DNA of 64,000 bases, from NCBI GenBank assembly GCA_028752135.1, contig CP082782.1:434001-498000 (forward strand). The letters run 5' to 3'. This DNA is from Ehrlichia sp028752135 (GTDB lineage: Bacteria > Pseudomonadota > Alphaproteobacteria > Rickettsiales > Anaplasmataceae). A program made the position numbers and the translations under genes. Shown here piece after piece: positions 20,047-30,548 of the stretch. Below the pieces are notes generated by a model that was given only the letters and a program-made list of their open reading frames with translations, was not told the DNA's origin and did not search any database. Each line of letters begins with the position of its first letter. The stretch's first letter is position 1.

Positions 20047-20240
20047 GTGATATCACCTAAATTCTATTACAGCATGAAAACTCTGTTTTTATGCTAATGT
20101 AGCATCTATTTATTGTATAATTGATAGTCTTAATAGTCAAGGTTGTCGTATTGAAAAATATGAAATTACTTTAATTTTATTTAAAGTATTTTATGTTAAT
20201 ATAATATTAATAAATCTATATTGTTTGTACGTATTTAAAT

Positions 20241-20269
20241 TTGACAAAAGAGTAATGCAAGTTTACTCT
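20241..20269 (+). promoter_or_regulatory. Probable promoter of tRNA-Lys
   Basis: TTGACA (20241-20246), a 17-base spacer, and TACTCT as a weak -10, ending 23 bases before the tRNA. Confidence 0.45.
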
Positions 20270-20292
20270 AATCAAGTATTGGATAGTTCTGA

Positions 20293-20365
20293 GGTCCTGT
20301 AGCTCAGCTGGTAGAGCACCTGACTCTTAATCAGGTGGTCGTGTGTTCGAATCACACCGGGATCA
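20293..20365 (+). tRNA. tRNA-Lys (CUU)
   Basis: 73 bases folding into a cloverleaf: acceptor GGTCCTG pairs with CGGGATC, D-arm AGCTCAGCTGGTAGAGC, anticodon arm CTGACTCTTAATCAG with anticodon CTT, T-arm TGTGTTCGAATCACA. The CCA is not encoded. Confidence 0.95.
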
Positions 20366-20532
20366 CTATCTAAAGTTATGTGTAAGTATAGCATTATATG
20401 CTTTTATATGAAATTGACATGGTACTATGATTTTGTTGTAGTGTCCTTCTTTACCTGTTATAAAGTCTTGAGTGTTATCTTATTATTGTCTATAATTTGA
20501 TTGTTTTATTGATTTGTAGTAGTAAGTTTTGC

Positions 20533-20616
20533 GCGGATATGGCGGAATTGGTAGACGTGCTAGGTTTAGGTCCTAGTGAGGTAAAATTCGTGGGGGTTCA
20601 AGTCCCTCTATCCGCA
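20533..20616 (+). tRNA. tRNA-Leu (UAG)
   Basis: 84-base class II tRNA: acceptor GCGGATA/TATCCGC, anticodon arm CTAGGTTTAGGTCCTAG with anticodon TAG, a long variable arm and T-arm GGGGGTTCAAGTCCCTC. CCA is not encoded. It ends 28 bases before tig and may share its transcript. Confidence 0.95.
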
Positions 20617-20644
20617 CTTTAGTGATCAGTAAGGGTATTATAAT

Positions 20645-21967
20645 ATGCTGGATTGTTATGTAGTTAAAGAGACTTTGAATGATAAGTTAAAACGAGAATA
20701 TGAATTTGTTATTGATAAAGGCTATTTTTTAAATCAATTGGATTCTAAATTATCAGAAATTGCTAAAAATGTAAAAGTTCCTGGATTTAGAGTAGGGAAG
20801 GCTTCGATTGACTTGGTAAAAAAGGAATATTTAAATGATGCTATAAGTAATGTAGTAAGGAAAGTTATTGAGAGTACATCTTCTGAATTTGTAAAAAGTA
20901 ATCAGTTTGGTGAAGTAATATCATCAAATATTGATATTATCTCTTACCCTAATTATCAATTTAATGGCAATGATAAAGAGGAAAATTTAGTATATAAGCT
21001 CAGTTTTGAAATTATGCCTGAAGCTCCTTTAGTAGATATTGATAATATAGTTTTAAGCGATATTGAAGTAGATATTCAAGAGCATGATGTCAGTGAATTT
21101 ATCGAAAACTTGAAAAAAAAAGGTTCTAATTTTGTTGAAGCAGCTGATCCAGAATATACAATTCAAGCAGGGGATAAGGTAGTTGTTGATTATCAGAATA
21201 AAGTAAAAGGTAAAATCTTAAGAGGTGGAGATGCTAAAGATTTTACGTTGATTGTAGGTAAAAATACAACTGTGGAGGTATTTGAAAATCAATTGATAGG
21301 GATGAAGGTTGGAGAGACTAAAAACTTTGCTCTAACGTTTCCTGATAATTGTGGTATTACTTATCTTGCTGGAAAAACTACAGATATGTCAGTAGTTGTT
21401 AAGAACATATTTATTGCAAAAGCTATTGAAGATAGTGAAAGTGTAGCAAAATGTTATGGGTTTAAGAGTGTAGAGGATTTAGAAAGTTTTGCTAAAAAAA
21501 AGATCAAGCAACAATTTGATCAAATGAGTTTTACTATAGTCAAGAAAGAATTATTTGATTATATGGATAAAACTTACTCTATGGATGTTCCAGAATGTGT
21601 TGTGACTCAGGAGCTGAGTAAAATAAATCAAGAAATAAGTAGTGCTGGAGAAGATATACAGCTTGATGTTGAAAAAGAGGCGATTAGACGCGTAAAACTT
21701 GGGATGTTGCTTATGAAAATTTCCCGCCAGAATAAGATTGTTATTAGAGATCAAGATGTTTTTAACTTCATACAAAACAATTATACTGATTATGGGGTAA
21801 ATTTAGGTGATGTGTTGAAAATGATCCAATCTAATAAGAATTTTGCGAATTATATTAGTGGGAAAGTACTTGAAGATAAAGTTATTAATTATATAATAAG
21901 GCTAGTCAAAAAAGACAAGAAGGTGATGACTACTAAAGACTTAAACCTTATGTTTGAGAATATATAG
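20645..21967 (+). CDS. tig: Trigger factor
   Basis: Ribosome-bound chaperone and peptidyl-prolyl isomerase. The N-terminal ribosome-docking signature is present as VPGFRVGKASIDLVKK (about residues 45-60). The middle FKBP-like domain contains GDKVVVDYQ and LIGMKVGETKNFALTFPDN, and a long helical C-terminal arm follows. At 440 residues the length is normal. It heads the tig-clpP-clpX-lon proteostasis cluster, an order conserved in many proteobacteria. Confidence 0.96.
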   Translation: MLDCYVVKETLNDKLKREYEFVIDKGYFLNQLDSKLSEIAKNVKVPGFRVGKASIDLVKKEYLNDAISNVVRKVIESTSSEFVKSNQFGEVISSNIDIISYPNYQFNGNDKEENLVYKLSFEIMPEAPLVDIDNIVLSDIEVDIQEHDVSEFIENLKKKGSNFVEAADPEYTIQAGDKVVVDYQNKVKGKILRGGDAKDFTLIVGKNTTVEVFENQLIGMKVGETKNFALTFPDNCGITYLAGKTTDMSVVVKNIFIAKAIEDSESVAKCYGFKSVEDLESFAKKKIKQQFDQMSFTIVKKELFDYMDKTYSMDVPECVVTQELSKINQEISSAGEDIQLDVEKEAIRRVKLGMLLMKISRQNKIVIRDQDVFNFIQNNYTDYGVNLGDVLKMIQSNKNFANYISGKVLEDKVINYIIRLVKKDKKVMTTKDLNLMFENI

Positions 21968-22041
21968 TTGTATTATTTTATAACTAGTATTAATTTAAGA
22001 AGATGTTTTATCAGTAGTTGAAGGGAAAGGAGAGGGTTAAT

Positions 22042-22641
22042 ATGACTTTAGTACCTATGGTGGTTGAACAAACTAGTCGAGGTGAACGTGCATATGATAT
22101 ATATTCACGGTTATTAAAAGAAAGAATAATTTTTATAACTGGGCCAATAGAAGATCATATGGCAAGTTTAGTAGTTGCACAGCTTATATTTTTGGAGTCA
22201 GAAAATCCAGAAAAAGATATAGCTATGTATATTAATTCTCCAGGGGGTGTCGTTACAGCTGGGTTATCCATATATGATACTATGCAATATATAAAGCCCA
22301 AAGTTTCTACATTATGTTTAGGTCAAGCTGCTTCTATGGGGTCTCTTTTATTAGCTGCTGGGGAACCAGGTATGCGTTATGCACTTCCTAATTCTAGAAT
22401 TATGATACACCAACCTTCAGGTGGGTTTCAAGGGCAGGCAACTGATATAGAAATACATGCTAAGGAAATATTAGATATTAAGAGTAGACTTAATAATATT
22501 TATGTAAAGCATACGGGGAGAGATTTGTCAGAAGTTGTTGCAAATATGGAGCGAGATAATTTTATGCAAGCTGAAAAAGCTAAAAATTTTGGTCTTATTG
22601 ATAAGGTTATTGAGAAACGTCTTGATATTGTGGTAAAGTAA
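22042..22641 (+). CDS. clpP: ATP-dependent Clp protease proteolytic subunit
   Basis: Serine protease that forms the double-heptamer chamber used by ClpX. 199 residues from the ATG after GGAGAGGG; an in-frame TTG at 22018 is less likely. The catalytic triad is visible: S98 in GQAASMGS, H123 in MIHQPSGG, and D172 in ERDNFM. INSPGGVVTAG forms the oxyanion loop. clpX follows after 16 bases. Confidence 0.98.
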   Translation: MTLVPMVVEQTSRGERAYDIYSRLLKERIIFITGPIEDHMASLVVAQLIFLESENPEKDIAMYINSPGGVVTAGLSIYDTMQYIKPKVSTLCLGQAASMGSLLLAAGEPGMRYALPNSRIMIHQPSGGFQGQATDIEIHAKEILDIKSRLNNIYVKHTGRDLSEVVANMERDNFMQAEKAKNFGLIDKVIEKRLDIVVK

Positions 22642-22657
22642 TTGAGATTGGAGAGAT

Positions 22658-23878
22658 ATGGCAGATAATGATAAAAATTCTTGTAGCTGTTCTTTCTGTG
22701 GAAAGATCCATAGTGAAGTGCGTAAATTAATTGCTGGACCATCAGTTTTTATTTGTAATGAGTGTATAGATTTATGCAGTGGTATACTGCAAGAAGAAAG
22801 TAGATCTTATAAAAAAATGGATACTCTTGATTTAAAACCGAGAGAGATAAAAAAGGTACTTGATGAGTATGTGATAGGTCAAGAGCACTCGAAAAAAGTT
22901 TTATCAGTTGCTGTATATAATCATTATAAACGTTTGTCAAATTCGAGTGTTATTAGTGACGTTGAGATTTCTAAGTCAAATGTCTTGTTAATTGGGCCTA
23001 CTGGGTCAGGAAAAACATTACTAGCAAGGACTTTAGCTAGAGTTCTACAGGTACCCTTTGCTATGGCTGATGCTACTACATTAACGGAAGCTGGATATGT
23101 TGGTGAAGATGTAGAAAATATATTATTAAAATTGTTACAAGCTGCTAATTTTAATATAGATGCTGCGCAACGTGGTATAATTTATATTGATGAAGTAGAT
23201 AAAATATCTAGAAAATCTGAAAATACTTCTATTACTCGTGATGTATCTGGTGAAGGTGTACAGCAGGCTTTGCTAAAAGTTATCGAAGGTACAGTTTCTT
23301 CTGTACCACCTCAAGGTGGTAGGAAACATCCGCATCAAGAGTTTATACAAATAAATACTGATAATATTTTGTTCATATTTGGTGGTGCGTTTGATGGTTT
23401 GGATAAAATCATAGAATCCCGTCATAGGGGTAGTAGTATGGGGTTTGAAGCAAATGTACAAAAAGTATCAAAAGATAAGGATATTTTTTGTTATACTGAG
23501 CCAGAGGATTTAGTTAAATTTGGGTTAATTCCAGAATTTGTAGGTAGGATACCTGTCATTACATCTTTAGGTGAACTAGATGAAGATACTTTGTGTAGAA
23601 TTCTAGTTGAGCCAAAAAATTCTTTAGTAAAACAATATCAGAAGCTTTTTGAAATGGATAATATTAATCTTCATTTTGATGATAATGCATTATCAGTTAT
23701 TGCGAAAAAAGCAGCTGTAAGAAAAACGGGAGCTAGAGGATTACGTGCTATTTTAGAGTCTTTATTGCTTGATTTAATGTTTGAAAGTCCAGGAAGTTCT
23801 AACATAAATCAGGTAGTGATTAGTAAGGAAATGGTTGAAGAATTAATGGTAAGTTCGCAGTTGTTTTTGAAACATTAA
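22658..23878 (+). CDS. clpX: ATP-dependent Clp protease ATP-binding subunit ClpX
   Basis: AAA+ unfoldase partner of ClpP. The 406-residue protein has the N-terminal zinc finger (CSFCGK and CNECIDLC), Walker A GPTGSGKT, Walker B IIYIDEVDKI, the pore-loop TEAGYVGEDVENIL, a box VII-like LIPEFVGRIPV that includes the ClpP-binding region nearby, and a sensor-2 arginine in KTGARGLRAILE. It is followed by lon with an 11-base gap. Confidence 0.98.
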   Translation: MADNDKNSCSCSFCGKIHSEVRKLIAGPSVFICNECIDLCSGILQEESRSYKKMDTLDLKPREIKKVLDEYVIGQEHSKKVLSVAVYNHYKRLSNSSVISDVEISKSNVLLIGPTGSGKTLLARTLARVLQVPFAMADATTLTEAGYVGEDVENILLKLLQAANFNIDAAQRGIIYIDEVDKISRKSENTSITRDVSGEGVQQALLKVIEGTVSSVPPQGGRKHPHQEFIQINTDNILFIFGGAFDGLDKIIESRHRGSSMGFEANVQKVSKDKDIFCYTEPEDLVKFGLIPEFVGRIPVITSLGELDEDTLCRILVEPKNSLVKQYQKLFEMDNINLHFDDNALSVIAKKAAVRKTGARGLRAILESLLLDLMFESPGSSNINQVVISKEMVEELMVSSQLFLKH

Positions 23879-23889
23879 AGGTGTATTAT

Positions 23890-26298
23890 ATGAAAAATAA
23901 AACTTTACTACCAGTACTTACTTTACGTGATGCTATAGTATTTCCTCAAGTAGTGATACCATTGTTTGTTGGAAGAGAGAGATCTATTAATGCTTTAGAA
24001 TATGCTGCTCAACATAATAATTACAAAATTTTGTTACTGACCCAAGTTGATGGATCTGTTGATAGTCCTGGTGCTAATGACCTGTATAAAGTAGGTACAG
24101 TAGCAGATATTGTACAACTACTGAAGCTACCTGATGGAGCTGTAAAGATTCTTATCAAAGGAGAAAGTAGGGCTAAAGTATTAGACCTAGTTGAAGATAA
24201 TATGTTTTTTAAAGCAAGTGTGTCGATTGTATATGAGGATGCAGCTTTAGAGATTGATGATAAACTTGAAGCATTAAAAAGGTCAGTACTAAGTGAGTTT
24301 GATAGTTGGAATAAGTTAAGTAAAAAGATACAGGCAGAAGCTGCAGCGTCAATTTATGACATGAAAGAATTGAGTAGTTTAGCAGATATTATAGCATCAC
24401 ATTTAAGTATCAAAGTTTCAGATAAGCAGTTAATCCTTGAGACTTTTAATATTACTAAAAGGTTAGAGAAAGTATACGATCTTTTAAAGTTGGAGATCAG
24501 TGTTTTAAATGTTCAAAAGAAGATTCGTAATCGTGTAAAATCTCAAATTGAAACAACTCAAAGAGTTTATTATTTGAATGAACAATTGAAGGCTATACAG
24601 AAGGAATTAGAAGAAACTGATAATTCTACTATTGATATAGATTCTGCTAGTGAATTTGAGAAAAAGATAAATACAACTCTGTTGTCTGATGAAGCGAAAG
24701 AACGTCTTATGAATGATCTGAGAAGATATAAAAAGATGAATTTTATGTCTCCAGAAGCTAATATAATATCAAGTTATCTTCATTGGGTTCTTGATTTACC
24801 ATGGGGGAAATATTCAGATTCAAAGATTAGTATGAGTAATGCCATAAAAATCTTAAATAATAATCATTATGGCATGGATAAAATAAAGGAAAGAATTTTA
24901 GAATTTTTAGCAGTTTTAAAGCGTCTTAAGAAACCCAAAGGTCCAATATTATGTTTAGTAGGGCCTCCTGGGGTAGGAAAAACTTCTTTAGCCAGATCAA
25001 TTGCTGAGGCTACAGGTAGGAATTTCATACATATGTCTTTAGGTGGAATACATGATGAATCAGAAATAAGAGGGCATCGTAGAACCTACGTAGGTGCTAT
25101 GCCAGGTAAGATTATTAAACAAATAAAAAAAGCGAAGACATGTAATCCTTTATTTCTTTTAGATGAGATAGATAAGATAGGTTCTGATTATCGAGGAGAT
25201 CCTACAGCTGCATTGCTTGAAGTATTAGATCCAGATCATAATAAACATTTTGTTGATCATTACATAGAGGTAGAATTTGACCTTTCAAATGTTATGTTTA
25301 TTGCAACTGCAAATACTTTAAATTTAAGTAAGCCGTTAATTGATCGTATGGAAGTGATAAACATATCTGGGTACACAGAGAATGAAAAATTAGAAATAGC
25401 GAAAACGCATTTAATTCCAAAATTATATAAAGATCATGGATTGCAAGAGAAGGAGTGGAAAATTTCTGATGATGCGATATATCATTTAATAAGGTTCTAT
25501 ACGAGAGAAAGTGGTGTTCGAAATTTTAAAAGAGAGCTTGCTCATCTTATGAGGAAGGCAATAAAAGAGATATTAATTGATAAAGAAGTAAAGTCTATCC
25601 ATGTAGATATGGATAATGTTGAGCAATATGCAGGAATACGGAAGTTTGCTTTCAGTGTTATAGAGAAAGAAGATTTAGTAGGTATGGTGACTGGGTTAGC
25701 TTATACTGATTCAGGTGGAGATATATTGACTGTAGAGTCAGTATTAATGCCTGGTAAAGGTGAAGTCAAGTATACTGGAAAGCTAGGGGAGATAATGCAA
25801 GAATCTGTTAAAGCAGCATATAGTTATATACGTTCTAGGTGTTTAAGTTTTGGCATAAATCCTAAAAAATTTTTAGAGAATGATATACATGTACATGTAC
25901 CTGAAGGTGCAGTTCCAAAAGATGGACCATCTGCTGGAGTAGCTATGTGTACTTCAATTGTATCATTGATGACTAACATCCCAGTAAAGAAAACTGTTGC
26001 TATGACTGGAGAAGTAACTTTAAGAGGTAGAGTGCTTGCTATTGGTGGTTTACGTGAAAAATTATTAGCTGCGTTGCGGAGTGGAATCAAGACAGTAATA
26101 TTACCTTCTAGAAATGAGAAGGATATTGTAGAAATTCCAGATAATGTCAAGGAAGGGCTAGAGTTAATTTTTGTTTCTAATGTTGATGAAGTTATTAGTC
26201 ATGCATTGATTCGTCAAGTTGTAGATATTGTAAAACAAGACCATATTGTAACACATGGTATGGTAGAAGTTGACGATTTAGATGCAGTACAACATTAA
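23890..26298 (+). CDS. lon: Endopeptidase La (Lon protease)
   Basis: ATP-dependent protease for damaged and regulatory proteins. 802 residues from ATG 23890; a GTG 9 bases upstream is also in frame. It shows the N-terminal substrate-binding domain (LPVLTLRDAIVFPQVVIPLF), a coiled-coil linker, Walker A GPPGVGKTS, Walker B PLFLLDEIDKIG, and the serine-lysine protease domain (PKDGPSAGVAM with the catalytic serine; lysine in the TGEVTLRGRVLAIGGLREKL region). Length is normal and the gene looks intact. Confidence 0.98.
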   Translation: MKNKTLLPVLTLRDAIVFPQVVIPLFVGRERSINALEYAAQHNNYKILLLTQVDGSVDSPGANDLYKVGTVADIVQLLKLPDGAVKILIKGESRAKVLDLVEDNMFFKASVSIVYEDAALEIDDKLEALKRSVLSEFDSWNKLSKKIQAEAAASIYDMKELSSLADIIASHLSIKVSDKQLILETFNITKRLEKVYDLLKLEISVLNVQKKIRNRVKSQIETTQRVYYLNEQLKAIQKELEETDNSTIDIDSASEFEKKINTTLLSDEAKERLMNDLRRYKKMNFMSPEANIISSYLHWVLDLPWGKYSDSKISMSNAIKILNNNHYGMDKIKERILEFLAVLKRLKKPKGPILCLVGPPGVGKTSLARSIAEATGRNFIHMSLGGIHDESEIRGHRRTYVGAMPGKIIKQIKKAKTCNPLFLLDEIDKIGSDYRGDPTAALLEVLDPDHNKHFVDHYIEVEFDLSNVMFIATANTLNLSKPLIDRMEVINISGYTENEKLEIAKTHLIPKLYKDHGLQEKEWKISDDAIYHLIRFYTRESGVRNFKRELAHLMRKAIKEILIDKEVKSIHVDMDNVEQYAGIRKFAFSVIEKEDLVGMVTGLAYTDSGGDILTVESVLMPGKGEVKYTGKLGEIMQESVKAAYSYIRSRCLSFGINPKKFLENDIHVHVPEGAVPKDGPSAGVAMCTSIVSLMTNIPVKKTVAMTGEVTLRGRVLAIGGLREKLLAALRSGIKTVILPSRNEKDIVEIPDNVKEGLELIFVSNVDEVISHALIRQVVDIVKQDHIVTHGMVEVDDLDAVQH

Positions 26299-27053
26299 AA
26301 CTATTAACATAGCTTAATTTTAATGTTATTAATGAATAGCATAGAGTAAACATTAACCTCGAGTAGATAGTGTATCAATTATGTTAATATATGATACGTT
26401 TAATTATATTAATTTATAATATATGTATAGCTTTTTATCCTAAAATCTCACTAGGTTTATTAGAGTATAAACATTAGTATCAACTATATAACGTGTTTAC
26501 ACATGTTAAATATTTTTATAATTTTTTTCTATGGATTTATTTATATAATTGAAATTATAGCGATTCTATAGTTTAGGTATTACTAAAAATAATAATTAAT
26601 CTGATACTTTGAAATAATATAGAAGTTATTTCATTGGAATTGGGTACACATATTAAATATAAAGTTTAGTTGTTTGTAGTGTGTTTGTATTATTAGGATT
26701 ATAATATTATATAAAGAAGAATATAATATTTAACATATTGTTTGCATGAGATATAAGTAAGTATCATAGTGGTTTTATTTAGTGAATATCTTTTAGGATA
26801 TATATTTTCTAGCTTTTATAATAATCTGCTCAGGAATTATCATTGGTTATGTAATCACAGTGTGTAATGGAAGTTAATATAGTATATATTAAATAATTTA
26901 ATATTTGATCAATATTGCGTATCTTAATAATATTATATAGCTTATAATGTATAGTTCTCTGTTTTTTTATTATTTAGATATCATTAACTTTTTATTGTCA
27001 ATGCTTTATGTATATGATACAAGATTATACCACTTGTATTTTCAATAAATGAC
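26299..27053. other. Gap after lon
   Basis: About 755 bases of very AT-rich sequence with no supported gene. A weak TTGTCA (26995-27000) with a poor -10 may serve the following tRNA. Confidence 0.55.
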
Positions 27054-27127
27054 GGGGCTGTAGCTCAGTTGGTTAGAGCAAATCGCTCATAACGATAAGG
27101 TCGTAGGTTCAAGTCCTACCAGCCCTA
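27054..27127 (+). tRNA. tRNA with CAU anticodon (Met, or Ile2 after lysidine modification)
   Basis: 74 bases: acceptor GGGGCTG against CAGCCCT (first pair G-U), D-arm AGCTCAGTTGGTTAGAGC, anticodon loop CTCATAA, T-arm CGTAGGTTCAAGTCCTACC. The CTCATAACG loop with following AAGGTCG recalls Ile2 tRNAs; elongator Met is the alternative. CCA is not encoded. It lacks the unpaired first base of an initiator only in part, so initiator is unlikely. Confidence 0.92.
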
Positions 27128-28011
27128 CTTCTTTGAAGATTGTTATATTTATGTCTCTAGTAAAATTATAATGATCAAGTAGATGAATAAGCATCAATTT
27201 GTAAAAAAGTAATCTAAGCTATCTTCTCTTTTCAAAGAGGTAGAGTATATTATTTTAATTGGGTTCTATAAGTAGTTATTTTTGAATTAGTGCTTTGTCT
27301 TGAAAAATTATATATAAATCGTGTATAAGTATAAACTTTTTTTATTGTTGGTAAATGTTATATAAATTTATTCAAAAATGTTTTTTGTTGTTGTTAATTT
27401 ATAAATTCTACTCTGAAAATAATATAAAGTATATTGCTAGTTGTATGATGAAAGATTTAAGAAGTGATGCATTTAATGTTCGATGTATGTGACACTTTTT
27501 TGTTTAGAGAGTTTATGAATTACAGCCATTGTGTTTTCAATGTAAACTTATAAGTTTATTATTTATTTTAAGAGTGTACTTTATATTTTGTAATATAAGT
27601 GTATAAATTTTAACATATTGCAATATATTTATGTAAGTATAGTAATACTAAATTTTGCAATTTATGTATATAGGATTTACATGTAAGTATATATAATAAT
27701 TGGTAAGAAAATTTTCTTTTTAATATCTGTTGTTTATTTTATACTTATATTATAATACTTAATTTATGTAAGTGGTATTTATTGTGTAAGTATCTATAAA
27801 GGTAATAGATTTATGAGTATCGCAGGATTAAGGGTTTGCTTATGTAAATATAGTTTAATAATCGGTTCTTTTTATACTATATAATATATGTAGAAAATTT
27901 TATGAGAATGTGAAATTTCTATATTTTGTTTTGTAAACAAGTTAAGCATTGTCCTTGTCTTGTTTGTTGATTTAATATAAGTATGCTGTATGTAACTGGG
28001 TAGATCTTTAT
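27128..28011. other. Gap between the CAU tRNA and fmt
   Basis: About 880 AT-rich bases. Scattered GTAAGTAT-like words recur between 27630 and 27810 but show no fixed period. No gene was identified. Confidence 0.5.
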
Positions 28012-28926
28012 ATGAAAATAATATTTATGGGTTCTCCAGAATTTTCTGTATCTGCATTATGTTCTATTATAGAAGAAGAAAGTTATGAGCTTCTTGCTGT
28101 TTACACGAAGGTTCCTAAGCCTGGTGGAAGAAGAGGTAATGTACTTACTAAAACTCCTGTTCATATTATTGCAGAACATAATAATATAGTAGTCAATACT
28201 CCAAAGTCTCTAAAACATGATGATGAACAGAAAAAAATTGCAGCATTAAATCCAGATGTTATTGTAGTTGTTGCATATGGGTTGATTATTCCGCAAGGAG
28301 TGCTATCAATACCAAAATACGGATGTATAAATATACATCCATCATTATTACCAAGATGGCGTGGAGCAGCTCCTATACACTATGCGATTTTATCTGGTGA
28401 TGAAAAAACTGGCGTCACTATTATGCAAATGAATGAATTATGGGATGAAGGAGATATTTTATTACAGCGGGATATCCCTGTTGATGAACAAGATAATATT
28501 GATACTTTAAGTAAAAAATTATCTAATTTGGGGAGTTCGATGTTGATTGAAGTACTAGATAATATAGATAATTTAGTACCTATTAAACAGAATGGTGACG
28601 ATGCAACATATACAAATAAGGTAGTAAATTTTCATATAGATTTCAATGAAACAGCTGAATATATATGCAGGCAAATCAGAGCTTTGTATCCTAAAGCTTT
28701 CTTTTTCTTTAATGGAAAGAGATTAAGGATATTAAAGGCTAGTTATTATTCTGATAGTAACGTACAAGATTTAAAACCTGGAACAATAATTAATTCTAAA
28801 ATGAATATTAAGTGTAAAGATAATGTATTGGTACCGCTTATAGTTCAAATGGAAGGAAAAAATTCATGTAATATTGATGATTTTGTACGTGGTCGTATTG
28901 TTGTTTTAGGGTCTTCTATTGAATAA
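28012..28926 (+). CDS. fmt: Methionyl-tRNA formyltransferase
   Basis: Formylates initiator Met-tRNA. The 304-residue protein starts MKIIFMGSPEFSVSALCSI. The formyl-folate catalytic core is INIHPSLLPRWRGAAPIHYA (Asn and His of the active site), then GVTIMQMNELWDEGDILLQ with the catalytic aspartate nearby. A C-terminal tRNA-binding domain follows (IRALYPKAFFFFNGKRLRI). Standard length. Confidence 0.97.
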   Translation: MKIIFMGSPEFSVSALCSIIEEESYELLAVYTKVPKPGGRRGNVLTKTPVHIIAEHNNIVVNTPKSLKHDDEQKKIAALNPDVIVVVAYGLIIPQGVLSIPKYGCINIHPSLLPRWRGAAPIHYAILSGDEKTGVTIMQMNELWDEGDILLQRDIPVDEQDNIDTLSKKLSNLGSSMLIEVLDNIDNLVPIKQNGDDATYTNKVVNFHIDFNETAEYICRQIRALYPKAFFFFNGKRLRILKASYYSDSNVQDLKPGTIINSKMNIKCKDNVLVPLIVQMEGKNSCNIDDFVRGRIVVLGSSIE

Positions 28927-29332
28927 TAAAAATAGGTATAATTTTGATTTGAATTATTGAATATATGTTATAGAAAGTAGAATATAAGTGCTATTTAAGT
29001 AATAATTATAATTGATCTATTTAGTATTATTTTTTACTAATGGAGAAACGAATGTAGAATAAGTTATATTGTTTGTGAGTTGCAACAAGTGATATTCAAA
29101 AACAAAGATGTTCTATTATTTATTATTGTATTGTAAAGTATTAGGTTTTTAATTATGTTGTCTTTTTATGAATGTCTTTGTCAGCTAATAGTATATTTTT
29201 GAAATAGTATGTTTATACTAATTAGATTGTATAGTTGTTTGATTTTCTATTAAGTTTAGTTAACTATGTTCAATTGACAGTGCTACCTTTATAAAATATA
29301 TTAGAATGTGAGAGGCTAAATAGAAATCTAAT
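28927..29332. other. Gap between fmt and trhO
   Basis: About 400 AT-rich bases with nothing recognisable. Confidence 0.55.
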
Positions 29333-30148
29333 ATGGAATACGTTGTTTCAACTTTTTATCGTTTTGTACATTTATCCAATTATTATGATATTCGACCTAT
29401 ATTAAGAGAATTTTGTATAGAACATGATATAAAGGGTACTATAATTCTAGCAGAACAGGGTATTAATGCTACAATAGCGGGTAGTCAGAGTTCTTTAGCT
29501 AAATTCTTCTCTTTTCTAGATTTGGATGATAGGTTAAGAAATATTCGAGATCATAAAAGTTTTTCTGAATATAATCCTTTTTCTAAAATGAAGGTAAAAT
29601 TAAGAAAAGAATTGGTATGTTTGGGTATTGAAGATTTTGATAATTCTATATGTGGAGAATATGTTAATCCGCAAGATTGGGATAATTTAATCTCTAGGCC
29701 TGATGTTTATACTATAGATACCAGAAATGCTTATGAAATTAATTTTGGAAAATTCAAGAATGCAATAGATCCTAAAACAAGTTGTTTTCGTGATTTTCCA
29801 AGTTGGGCTGTTTCATGGGCAGCTGATAAAATAAATCAAGATCCTATCATAGCTATGTATTGTACAGGAGGTATTCGTTGTGAAAAATCTACAGCCTTTA
29901 TGAAAGATTTAGGATTTAACAAAGTATATCATTTAAAAGGAGGCATTCTAGAATATTTTAAAAGTACTGGAAATGTAAATAATTTATGGGAGGGTGACTG
30001 TTTTACTTTTGATGATAGAATTATAGTTGATGATAAATTAACTCCTTGTGCTGTGAAATGTATATCATGTGATATGCATGTTACATTTGAAGAAATGAAA
30101 TCAATATCTCGAGGACGTGTGATATGTTTTGATTGTAAAGGGTTATAG
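29333..30148 (+). CDS. trhO: tRNA uridine-34 hydroxylase (rhodanese-like, UPF0176)
   Basis: The family hydroxylates U34 to 5-hydroxyuridine in tRNA, oxygen-dependently. The 271-residue protein has the N-terminal ferredoxin-like part (ILAEQGINATIAGS), then a rhodanese domain from about residue 120 (VYTIDTRNAYEINFGKF) with catalytic loop YCTGGIRCEKS and HLKGGILEY. The C-terminal part carries a cysteine-rich patch (CAVKCISCDMH, CFDCKGL). Confidence 0.93.
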   Translation: MEYVVSTFYRFVHLSNYYDIRPILREFCIEHDIKGTIILAEQGINATIAGSQSSLAKFFSFLDLDDRLRNIRDHKSFSEYNPFSKMKVKLRKELVCLGIEDFDNSICGEYVNPQDWDNLISRPDVYTIDTRNAYEINFGKFKNAIDPKTSCFRDFPSWAVSWAADKINQDPIIAMYCTGGIRCEKSTAFMKDLGFNKVYHLKGGILEYFKSTGNVNNLWEGDCFTFDDRIIVDDKLTPCAVKCISCDMHVTFEEMKSISRGRVICFDCKGL

Positions 30149-30548
30149 AATACTAATAATCTTCTTTTTGTATTTAGAATATATTTCTAGCGTTACTTAA
30201 TCTGAAAAGTATAAAAAATTTAGGTCAGTGCTAGATAGCATGTTATGTATTATGTATGAAATAAATTTGTTGTAGTTAGTTTTAATCTATTGGAGGTAAA
30301 AATATTGTCCAAGATTAAAATTTTTTCTGTTATAGTTTTATTATTGAGTTATTCTTGTAAGTGTAAAGTTAGTATTTAAATTATCAATGTGCAATTTTTT
30401 ATTTATGATAAGGATGTTAAGGATGGTATTTTTAATATCTTTATTAATAATAGATATATCTGCTGATTGAGTGATTTAATATTAGTTTATATAAAAAAAG
30501 GTTTATAAATCAAGGTATTAAGTAAAAAATCTAGGTTATTTATTTTAT
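30149..30548. other. Gap between trhO and ppsR
   Basis: 400 bases, empty apart from the 24-codon candidate at 30305-30379. Confidence 0.5.
30305..30379 (+). CDS. Possible 24-residue lipopeptide, or remnant of a lipoprotein gene
   Basis: A perfect GGAGGT (30292-30297) stands 7 bases before a TTG start. The translation MSKIKIFSVIVLLLSYSCKC has a charged start, hydrophobic core and lipobox-like LSYSC, then ends after five more residues. The strong ribosome-binding site and signal-like composition are the only support. It may be the stub of a longer decayed gene. Confidence 0.25.
   Translation: MSKIKIFSVIVLLLSYSCKCKVSI

Noticed and set aside
25824..26150. 108-residue minus-strand frame inside lon
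   Set aside because: Antisense shadow of the conserved Lon protease domain.
27630..27810. Recurring GTAAGTAT-like words suggesting a CRISPR or tandem array
   Set aside because: No fixed unit length or spacing; consistent with AT-rich background.
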